Assembly (NCBI GenBank): GCA_905479025.1
Contig: CAJQKX010000462.1
Location: forward strand, 1 to 5,230
Source of the DNA: an uncultured Paraglaciecola sp.
Lineage (GTDB): Bacteria; Pseudomonadota; Gammaproteobacteria; Enterobacterales; Alteromonadaceae
Direction: 5' to 3'
DNA length: 5,230 nt
A program made the position numbers and the translations under genes. Below the pieces are notes generated by a model, which worked only from the letters and a program-made list of their open reading frames with translations, had not been told where the DNA came from and made no database searches. Below, in pieces: positions 1 through 5,230 of this stretch (positions are counted from its first letter, which is position 1; every line of letters begins with the position of its first letter).

Positions 1-2181
1 CCATGCCAGTGATAAGCCATCATAGGTGCTCGTACCACGACCTATCTCATCCATTAACACCAAACTATTGGCTGTGGCGTTATTCAGGATATTAGCCGTT
101 TCAGTCATTTCCACCATAAAAGTCGAGCGACCTGAGGCTAAATCATCTGATGCACCAATACGGGTAAATACCCGATCGACGGGGCCTATTTGTGCGTTTT
201 CGGCGGGGATAAAACTGCCTATGTAAGCCATTAACACTATCAATGCTGTTTGACGCATATAGGTAGACTTACCCCCCATGTTTGGGCCGGTGATCACCAA
301 CATACGTCTGTGTGGATCCACCGCAATGGGATTCGCGATAAAAGGGGTTTTCATGACATGTTCAACGACTGGGTGGCGGCCTTGGCCAAAGTGAATGCCA
401 CTTTTTTCTGTGAGTTCAGGGCAATGGTAATTTAACGTTTCAGCGCGTTCAGCTAAATTAGTGAGTACGTCGAGTTCAGCTATTGCATCAGCACTTTGCA
501 TCAAATTCGCTAATTCAGGCATCAAAATATCGAACAGCTCGTCGTAAAGGCGTTTTTCTAAGGCTAAAGATTTACTCTGGCTGGTGAGCACTTTATCTTC
601 GTGCTCTTTTAATTCTTGAATGATGTAACGTTCATTGTTTTTTAGGGTTTGCCGGCGCACATAATCTGCGGGTACTTTGTCGGCATAACTGCGGCTGACT
701 TCAATAAAGTAACCATGCACTCTGTTGTAACCCACTTTTAAAGTAGCAATGCCAGTACGCTCTTTTTCGCGCTGCTCTAGCTCATCTAAATAGTCAGTTG
801 CCCCTTTGGACAAAGCGCGCAGTTCGTCTAGTTCTACATTATAGCCGGCTTTGATCACGCCACCATCACGAATTAAAACAGGGGGGGCTTCTTCTATGGC
901 GTTATTGAGGAGTTCTGCAAAGCTAGGAAACTGATTGATAGCGTTTGCCAATTGCATTAAACCGATGTTGGCAGACTCAGCGGATTGGTCTTTAACAAAC
1001 CCTTGAATATCTGGCAGCAGCAAAAAAGCTTGTCTTAGTCTGACAAAATCTCTGGGTCTGGCCGAGCGCAGCGCTAAGCGGGCTAATACTCGTTGCATGT
1101 CACCAATTTGTTTGAGGCTGCTCTGCAACTGTGGATAATCACTGTTGAGAAGTGATGTAATATCTAACTGTCTTTGTTTGAGTATTGTTTTATTGGTTAA
1201 AGGTCGATGCAACCAGCGCTGTAACAACCGACTACCCATAGGCGTTGACGCATTGTCCAAGACACTGGCAAGGGTGTGTTCTTTACCACCAGCTAAGTTT
1301 TGGGTTAATTCTAAGTTGCGCCTAGTAGCAGCATCCATTAATACCGTGTCAGATTCTGTTTCCAGAACAATACTGCGAATGTGCGGCAGAGCACTTCTTT
1401 GCGTGTCCTTAACATATTGCATCACGCAACCAGCCGCGCACAATCCTGTTTTGAAAGCGGTTACACCGAAGCCTGTTAACTCCTTAGTGCCAAATTGTTG
1501 ATTTAGCTGCTTGGTAGCAGTATCAAAATCAAACTCCCACTGAGGGCGGCGTCTCAATCCCTTGCGTTGTTCAATAATATGCTGAAAAGCAAAGTCTTCT
1601 GGGTACAATAATTCTACTGGATCAGTGCGCTGTATTTCAGCGGCTAGCGCTTCAGTATTCTTGGGTTCACACAGTGTAAAGCGACCTGTGGTGACATCTA
1701 ATGTGGCATAACCAAAGTATGTATTGCTTTGATGTTTGACACTCACCACTGCGGCTAATATGTTGTCTTGTCTATCTTCTAACAAGGCTTCGTCTGAAAC
1801 AGTACCCGGGGTAATAATACGTTGGACCTTTCTGTCCACAGGTCCTTTGCTGGTGGCAGGATCGCCTACTTGTTCGACTATGGCCACCGACTGGCCCATT
1901 TTGACTAATCGAGCAAGGTAATTTTCCACCGCATGGTAAGGAACGCCAGCCATAGGAATGGCATTGCCGCCTGATTTACCTCTAGCCGTTAAAGATATAT
2001 CAAGTAATTCAGAGGCTTTTTTGGCATCATCAAAAAATAGTTCATAAAAATCACCCATGCGATAAAACAGCAATATGTCGGGATGTTCAGCCTTTATCTT
2101 TAAATATTGCTGCATCATAGGAGTGTGAGATTGCAGCGCTGGGCTAATGTTTTTTTGCTCTGAAAAATGACTCGATGGCAT
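1..2181 (-). CDS. mutS: DNA mismatch repair ATPase MutS (3' end beyond window)
   Basis: MutS recognises base mismatches and small loops in newly replicated DNA and recruits MutL. I translated the minus strand throughout and found 727 codons without a stop or frameshift, aligning with E. coli MutS from end to end. The mismatch-contacting motif MGDFYELF is at residues 42-49, with Phe45 and Glu47 as the F-x-E pair. Next come the connector, the lever/clamp (including VLIRDGGVI and [12 protein letters not shown]) and the ATPase. Walker [10 protein letters not shown] is at 632-640 (Lys638), and Walker B LMDE ends at Asp711-Glu712. The left edge cuts after GLSLAW, so roughly the last 140 residues (rest of the ATPase, helix-turn-helix, clamp/tetramer tail) are outside. 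I chose the ATG at 2179-2181 because it puts HTPMMQQY near residue 19 (residue 10 in E. coli) and leaves room for divergent promoters. The frame is open up to 2238, so ATGs at 2226, 2232 or 2235 are alternatives. No strong Shine-Dalgarno precedes any of them. It is divergent from pncC. Confidence 0.97.
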   Translation of the reverse strand, partial: MPSSHFSEQKNISPALQSHTPMMQQYLKIKAEHPDILLFYRMGDFYELFFDDAKKASELLDISLTARGKSGGNAIPMAGVPYHAVENYLARLVKMGQSVAIVEQVGDPATSKGPVDRKVQRIITPGTVSDEALLEDRQDNILAAVVSVKHQSNTYFGYATLDVTTGRFTLCEPKNTEALAAEIQRTDPVELLYPEDFAFQHIIEQRKGLRRRPQWEFDFDTATKQLNQQFGTKELTGFGVTAFKTGLCAAGCVMQYVKDTQRSALPHIRSIVLETESDTVLMDAATRRNLELTQNLAGGKEHTLASVLDNASTPMGSRLLQRWLHRPLTNKTILKQRQLDITSLLNSDYPQLQSSLKQIGDMQRVLARLALRSARPRDFVRLRQAFLLLPDIQGFVKDQSAESANIGLMQLANAINQFPSFAELLNNAIEEAPPVLIRDGGVIKAGYNVELDELRALSKGATDYLDELEQREKERTGIATLKVGYNRVHGYFIEVSRSYADKVPADYVRRQTLKNNERYIIQELKEHEDKVLTSQSKSLALEKRLYDELFDILMPELANLMQSADAIAELDVLTNLAERAETLNYHCPELTEKSGIHFGQGRHPVVEHVMKTPFIANPIAVDPHRRMLVITGPNMGGKSTYMRQTALIVLMAYIGSFIPAENAQIGPVDRVFTRIGASDDLASGRSTFMVEMTETANILNNATANSLVLMDEIGRGTSTYDGLSLAW

Positions 2182-2219
2182 AATAGCGACTACTTTATTC
2201 TTTTTATATAAGGGGTGGC

Positions 2220-2250
2220 GTGACATGTTCATCATTAGCTATCACATATT
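2220..2250 (+). promoter_or_regulatory. candidate pncC promoter in the mutS-pncC divergent region
   Basis: A GTGACA hexamer at 2220-2225 (5 of 6 to TTGACA) and CATATT at 2245-2250 (4 of 6 to TATAAT) are separated by 19 bases, longer than ideal. Transcription would begin about 2257, giving a very short leader. On the opposite strand, TATATA at 2205-2210 could serve as a -10 for mutS, but I see no matching -35. Both assignments are weak and rest only on consensus matching. Confidence 0.25.
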
Positions 2251-2262
2251 TAGGTTGCCCAT

Positions 2263-2754
2263 ATGACTGAAGACATTACCCAATTAGCACAACGTTTAGG
2301 CATTTCTCTTTCTGCAAAAGGTTGGCAAATCACCTGTGCAGAATCTTGCACCGGAGGTGGAGTAGGATACGCCATCACAAGTATTTCTGGAAGCTCAGCA
2401 TGGTTTAAAAAAGGTTTTATTACTTACTCAAATGACGCTAAGCAAGAACTGTTAGGCGTAACTGATAATACTTTAATCAAACACGGTGCCGTATCGGCAG
2501 AAACAGTCGAAGAAATGGCTGCAGGAGCCGCAAAACATGCCAATGCCGAAGTTGCCATTGCCATCAGTGGTATTGCAGGCCCTGATGGAGGCTCACCCGA
2601 TAAACCAGTAGGCACAGTCTGGTTTGGTTTTTTCATTAATGGAAGTATCATCAGTCAAAAACAACTGATTACGGGTAATAGGCAAACTGTTAGAATAAAA
2701 GCGATTGAGTTCGCTTTATCAAATTCACTTAAGTTATTGCAAAATAAACAATGA
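2263..2754 (+). CDS. pncC: nicotinamide-nucleotide amidase PncC (CinA C-terminal domain family)
   Basis: PncC deamidates nicotinamide mononucleotide (NMN) to nicotinate mononucleotide and ammonia. This returns the NMN released by NAD-dependent DNA ligase to NAD synthesis in the cytosol. The 163 residues form a single CinA C-terminal domain with no N-terminal MoCF-like domain, about the size of E. coli PncC (about 165 aa). Family signatures seen are AESCTGG at 26-32, with Ser28 as the presumed nucleophile; the conserved GFITYSNDAK stretch at 51-60, with Tyr55 and Lys60; and SGIAGPDGG at 102-110 leading into KPVGTVW. The ATG has a modest AGGT about eight bases upstream. It is divergent from mutS and 132 bp upstream of recA. 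I see no intrinsic terminator after its stop, so some read-through into recA is possible. The gene is often labelled cinA in older annotation; competence is not implied by this domain alone. Confidence 0.95.
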   Translation: MTEDITQLAQRLGISLSAKGWQITCAESCTGGGVGYAITSISGSSAWFKKGFITYSNDAKQELLGVTDNTLIKHGAVSAETVEEMAAGAAKHANAEVAIAISGIAGPDGGSPDKPVGTVWFGFFINGSIISQKQLITGNRQTVRIKAIEFALSNSLKLLQNKQ

Positions 2755-2787
2755 AAAAAGACTCTAAAAATAATTTCTACTTTTCAC

Positions 2788-2815
2788 TTGTAACTGTATA
2801 ACCATACAGTATACT
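2788..2815 (+). promoter_or_regulatory. recA promoter (sigma-70 type)
   Basis: The -35 element TTGTAA at 2788-2793 and the -10 element TATACT at 2810-2815 (5 of 6 to TATAAT) are separated by 16 bases. The E. coli recA promoter has the same spacing and the same nesting of the LexA operator between the hexamers. The predicted start near 2822 gives a leader of about 65 nt before the recA ATG. Confidence 0.8.
2792..2811. promoter_or_regulatory. LexA binding site (SOS box) of recA
   Basis: The core is a perfect CTGT-N8-ACAG: CTGT at 2794-2797, ATAACCAT, then ACAG at 2806-2809, flanked by A on the left and TA on the right as in the E. coli consensus. It lies between the -35 and -10 hexamers, so bound LexA should exclude RNA polymerase. 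RecA filaments on single-stranded DNA trigger LexA self-cleavage, which predicts damage-inducible, autoregulated recA expression. LexA itself is not in the window. Confidence 0.93.
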
Positions 2816-2836
2816 TTAAACTTAATTACTGAATCA

Positions 2837-2867
2837 AATCAGTGTTGAAAAACGTTCAACACTGATT
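2837..2867 (+). promoter_or_regulatory. strong hairpin in the recA mRNA leader
   Basis: Thirteen perfectly complementary bases on each side (2837-2849 and 2855-2867) enclose a five-base AAACG loop. The structure lies downstream of the predicted start site and ends seven bases before the Shine-Dalgarno AAAGGA (2874-2879). No T-tract follows, so it is not a typical intrinsic terminator. It could stabilise the transcript's 5' end, influence ribosome access, or at the DNA level be a palindromic protein-binding site. The structure is seen directly; its role is unknown. Confidence 0.75.
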
Positions 2868-2886
2868 AATCACAAAGGACATTCTG

Positions 2887-3918
2887 ATGGACGACAACAA
2901 AACCAGAGCGTTAACTGCTGCCTTAGGCCAAATCGAAAAACAATTCGGTAAAGGCTCTATTATGAAATTGGGCGACAACAAAACCATGGACGTTGAAACG
3001 ATATCAACGGGTTCTCTTGGTTTAGACATAGCGCTTGGTGCTGGTGGCTTACCTTTAGGGCGTATCGTTGAAATATATGGCCCAGAGTCCAGTGGTAAAA
3101 CGACCTTAACGCTTGAAGTGATTGCCGAAGCACAGCGCAACAATAAAGTGTGTGCTTTTATTGACGCCGAGCACGCACTTGACCCCATTTATGCCAAAAA
3201 GCTTGGCGTTGATGTAAACGAGCTGTTAGTTTCACAACCTGATACGGGTGAACAAGCGTTAGAAATTTGTGACATGTTAACCCGTTCAGGGGCAGTGGAT
3301 GTCATTGTTGTGGATTCGGTTGCAGCGCTTACTCCTAAGGCTGAAATTGAAGGCGACATCGGTGATTCTCACATGGGGCTTGCCGCCAGAATGATGAGCC
3401 AAGCTATGCGTAAGCTAACGGGTAACTTAAAAAATTCAAATACCATGCTTATTTTTATTAACCAAATCCGTATGAAGATTGGCGTGATGTTTGGAAGCCC
3501 TGAAACTACCACGGGTGGTAATGCCTTGAAGTTTTATGCTTCGGTACGTCTAGATATTCGCCGTATTGGTGCGGTTAAAGCCGGTGATGAAATCGTGGGT
3601 AATGAAACACGCGTTAAGGTGGTAAAGAATAAAATTTCCCCTCCTTTCAAACAAGCTGAGTTTCAAATCATGTACGGCGAAGGTATAAACAGCCTTGGAG
3701 AACTCATTGACTTAGGTGTCACCCATAAAATGGTTGAGAAGGCTGGTGCATGGTATAGCTGTAATGGTGAGCGAATTGGCCAAGGAAAAGCGAATTCAAT
3801 CGGTTACTTAAAAGAACACCCTGATATGGCTAAAGATCTTGATAAGCGTTTAAGAGAATTATTATTGTCTAAGCCAGTAGAGGCCGATGAGACTGTAAAA
3901 AAAGAAGACGCGTTGTGA
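2887..3918 (+). CDS. recA: recombinase RecA
   Basis: RecA polymerises on single-stranded DNA, drives ATP-dependent strand exchange in recombinational repair, and stimulates LexA self-cleavage. The 343 residues align with E. coli RecA over the whole core, shifted by one. Visible parts are an N-terminal helix ending around [13 protein letters not shown]; Walker [10 protein letters not shown] at 65-73 (Lys71); the catalytic Glu95 in [10 protein letters not shown]; Walker B VIVVDS around 138-143; the switch [10 protein letters not shown]; loop L2 containing [10 protein letters not shown]; and the C-terminal domain with GAWYS and IGQGKAN. The C-terminal tail after RELLLS is only 15 residues and mixed in charge, shorter and less acidic than the E. 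coli tail (353 aa in total). The ATG follows AAAGGA at seven-base spacing. Expression should be SOS-controlled through the LexA box upstream. A strong terminator follows and recX is absent. Confidence 0.99.
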   Translation: MDDNKTRALTAALGQIEKQFGKGSIMKLGDNKTMDVETISTGSLGLDIALGAGGLPLGRIVEIYGPESSGKTTLTLEVIAEAQRNNKVCAFIDAEHALDPIYAKKLGVDVNELLVSQPDTGEQALEICDMLTRSGAVDVIVVDSVAALTPKAEIEGDIGDSHMGLAARMMSQAMRKLTGNLKNSNTMLIFINQIRMKIGVMFGSPETTTGGNALKFYASVRLDIRRIGAVKAGDEIVGNETRVKVVKNKISPPFKQAEFQIMYGEGINSLGELIDLGVTHKMVEKAGAWYSCNGERIGQGKANSIGYLKEHPDMAKDLDKRLRELLLSKPVEADETVKKEDAL

Positions 3919-3935
3919 TCTAAAGATTAAAAAAG

Positions 3936-3964
3936 AAAAACCCGCAGAGATAGCGGGTTTTTTT
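3936..3964. terminator. intrinsic terminator after recA, likely bidirectional
   Basis: The stem AAAAACCCGC (3936-3945) pairs with GCGGGTTTTT (3953-3962) around the loop AGAGATA, and seven Ts run from 3958 to 3964. The hairpin starts 18 bases after the recA stop. An A-rich tract on the left side (3928-3940) supplies a U-tract for transcripts arriving on the minus strand, so it could also stop read-through from the pseudogene side. Confidence 0.93.
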
Positions 3965-4054
3965 ATGTGTTTCAGAAACAGAGAATAATGCATAGCAATC
4001 ATTATAAGCAATTGGTATGAGGCAAGTGAGGACTATCCCAGTTTCATCTCAGTT

Positions 4055-4808
4055 TTATAAGTCATCTAAAATATTTATAAGCTGTGTACTGGCTTGTTCC
4101 ATTTTATCAAAAAAGAGTAAACTTTGTTTGATATCGCCAGATTGTAAATGTTTCAAAGCCGCTATGCCGTTTTGGTGTATTTCAGAGTGAGGTCTCTCGA
4201 TGGCTTTAAAAGACATGTTTTTTTGGTACTGGGGAGCTTGATCATTATTATCCCATTGTCCTTATCTAGATTGTTTATGATCTAAAAATGAATCTACAGA
4301 TTTTTGAGAACGCCCTAGTGCCACCTCGTATACTTCGCCTTTCCAAACGATATGATCTAACTTTACCGTCTGAATAAAACTTCTATGCGTCACCCCAACA
4401 ATGGAAGATTTCATTATAGCAACCGTATTGTTAATACCGCTGTAATTGTCATTTAAGCCAGCAATGGTATTAGATAATTCAACATTTGATTCTTCAAGTG
4501 CTGTGGCAAATTTAACGCCTGCCTCGGTATTTGTTTAATTCTTGCAATGAGTCCACCTACCTCTTCTGCAGACCTACTGGTATTAATTGCCAAACTTCCC
4601 ACTTCATCTGCCACAACAAAGACCCCGCAACTAGCATCCCCAGCTCTAGCCGCTTAAATTGCAGATTAAGTGCTAATAAATTTGTTTGGTCTGATATGTT
4701 AGATATGGTCACTACAAATGAATTAATGCTGTGGACAATGACTTCTAAGTTAGCCATTCTTTGTGACCAATGGCCACTAACTATTTGTTTTAGCCAGTAG
4801 GTCTGGGC
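4055..4808 (-). pseudogene. decayed methyl-accepting chemotaxis protein with C-terminal CZB domain
   Basis: An intact version would be a chemoreceptor signalling to CheA/CheW, ending in a zinc-binding CZB domain. The remnant lies in three reading frames. Frame one (to about 4665) gives ISDQTNLLALN, the start of the signalling-hairpin tip. A missing base after the Asn codon shifts to AI*AARAGD, where the usual Glu codon of NAAIEAARAG is TAA (4654-4656), then VVADEVGSLA. A second shift at about 4534-4537 leads into the CZB domain: KLDHIVWKGEVYEV (His at 4352-4354), then DHKQSR*GQW, where family members have about DHxxCRLGKW. The Cys is TCT Ser (4268-4270) and the Leu is TAA (4262-4264). The same frame then continues to an H-x3-H pair (4187-4189 and 4175-4177) and ends at TAA 4055-4057. 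The N-terminal sensory and membrane part is absent; in-frame stops lie just upstream (4809-4811). It opposes both recA and ccmA. The identification as MCP plus CZB is firm; the 5' limit is approximate. Confidence 0.9.
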
Positions 4809-4829
4809 CTAAGCCTATGATATTATTAT

Positions 4830-4858
4830 TCGATAGTTTGATGCATTTTTTTTACTAT
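4830..4858 (+). promoter_or_regulatory. weak candidate ccmA promoter
   Basis: TCGATA at 4830-4835 and TACTAT at 4853-4858, each 4 of 6 to consensus, are 17 bases apart and would start transcription about 30 bases before ccmA. The whole 4820-4885 stretch is very A+T rich, so chance matches are likely. TATATA at 4876-4881 is a better hexamer but lies too close to the Shine-Dalgarno to serve. Confidence 0.2.
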
Positions 4859-4886
4859 TTATTTGTTTGACTCTTTATATAAAAAC

Positions 4887-4890
4887 GAGG
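4887..4890 (+). promoter_or_regulatory. ribosome binding site that fixes the ccmA TTG start
   Basis: GAGG lies six bases before the TTG at 4897-4899. No ATG or GTG is available in this frame near the expected N-terminus, so this site decides the start codon. Confidence 0.75.
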
Positions 4891-4896
4891 ATACCA

Positions 4897-5230
4897 TTGT
4901 CGGTCATTTCTGTAGCTAATCTATCTGTAGTCAAAAGAGATAGGTTATTGTTTGAAAACTTAAACTTTGCCGTTGAGCAAGGAAGTTTACTGTACGTAAA
5001 AGGGCAAAATGGGGCCGGTAAAACCAGCATGCTCAGGGTACTGGCAGGATTAGTTGAAGCTGATTCTGGCGAGGTGTATTTCGCCTTACAAAACATCAAA
5101 GATTGCCGAGAGCACTATCATCAAAATCTGGTGTATTTTGGGCACAAGTTGGGCATTAACTCAACGTTAAGTGCAGTGGAAAATTTGCAGTATTGGTGCC
5201 AGCAGCATGAGGTCGTTATTTCTGTTGATA
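4897..5230 (+). CDS. ccmA: haem exporter ATPase CcmA (cytochrome c maturation), 3' end beyond window
   Basis: CcmA is the cytosolic ATPase of the CcmABCD complex. It powers release of haem-loaded CcmE so that haem can be attached to c-type cytochromes in the periplasm. The 111 complete codons align with the N-terminal half of E. coli CcmA. The first strand SVISVANLSVVKRDRLLF is followed by ENLNFAVEQGSLLYVKGQ, then Walker A GQNGAGKTS at residues 36-44 (Lys42), LRVLAGL, SGEVYF, and the Ccm-specific YHQNLVYFGHKLGI stretch, which includes the Q-loop. It ends in SAVENLQYW at the window edge, before the ABC signature and Walker B. The TTG start is chosen from GAGG at six-base spacing and from agreement with the family's N-terminus. 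It is probably the first gene of a ccmABC operon to the right. Other small ABC ATPases are less likely because YHQNL-x3-GH is characteristic of CcmA. Confidence 0.93.
   Translation, partial: MSVISVANLSVVKRDRLLFENLNFAVEQGSLLYVKGQNGAGKTSMLRVLAGLVEADSGEVYFALQNIKDCREHYHQNLVYFGHKLGINSTLSAVENLQYWCQQHEVVISVD

Noticed and set aside
2424..2651. Open minus-strand frame inside pncC
   Set aside because: It lies wholly antisense to a well-conserved gene, has no family resemblance and no ribosome site; it is a by-product of codon use.
2755..2787. Possible terminator between pncC and recA
   Set aside because: The stretch is A+T rich but has no stable GC-containing stem followed by Ts.
2856..3188. Open minus-strand frame across the recA start
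   Set aside because: It is antisense to the most conserved part of recA and shows low-complexity composition; it is not a gene.
3968..3980. Small palindrome TGTTTC-A-GAAACA after the recA terminator
   Set aside because: Six-base arms in A+T-rich DNA are expected by chance, and it sits behind a terminator with no gene to control. The rest of 3965-4054 shows nothing recognisable.
4557..4757. Minus-strand frame of 66 codons as a stand-alone small gene
   Set aside because: It begins inside the MCP signalling domain (SDQTNLLALN) and reads out of frame after the deletion near 4665; it is a piece of the pseudogene.
4531..4800. Open plus-strand frame of 89 codons between recA and ccmA
   Set aside because: It is the complement of the chemoreceptor remnant, whose minus-strand translation gives clear family motifs; the plus frame gives none.
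1..5230. CRISPR array, tRNA/rRNA, insertion sequence or attachment site
   Set aside because: No spaced direct repeats, cloverleaf, transposase motif or terminal inverted repeats with target duplication were seen, including at the edges of the chemoreceptor remnant.

Overview
The window looks like a chromosomal segment of a marine gammaproteobacterium of the Alteromonadales (Glaciecola/Paraglaciecola/Alteromonas-like). This rests on MutS, PncC, RecA and CcmA sequences close to the E. coli versions as I remember them, moderate A+T content, and an E. coli-type SOS promoter. The genus is an inference; no database was searched.

Layout, left to right. Positions 1-2181 hold mutS on the minus strand, intact in frame but cut by the left window edge just after the Walker B region. 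A short divergent intergenic region follows. Then come pncC (NMN deamidase, the stand-alone CinA C-terminal domain) at 2263-2754 and recA at 2887-3918, both on the plus strand. Between them lies a recA promoter with a perfect LexA box nested between the -35 and -10 hexamers, and then a strong 13-bp hairpin in the mRNA leader. A strong intrinsic terminator closes recA at 3936-3964. recX, the usual gene after recA in many relatives, is absent.

The stretch 3965-4896 has no intact gene. Most of it (about 4055-4808, minus strand) is a decayed chemoreceptor: the methyl-accepting signalling hairpin followed by a C-terminal CZB (chemoreceptor zinc-binding) domain. It carries two frameshifts, two nonsense codons and loss of the zinc-ligand cysteine, and its N-terminal part is missing. 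From 4897 to the right edge runs the start of ccmA, the ATPase of the CcmAB haem exporter for cytochrome c maturation. It uses a TTG start behind a good Shine-Dalgarno sequence.

How the genes fit together: mutS (mismatch repair) and recA (recombination and SOS induction) are genome-maintenance genes flanking pncC, which recycles the NMN released by NAD-dependent DNA ligase. ccmA is functionally unrelated and probably opens a ccm operon continuing to the right. I see no mobile element, CRISPR array or RNA gene. The least ordinary items are the CZB chemoreceptor pseudogene wedged between recA and ccmA, and the recA leader hairpin. I found no convincing new system.
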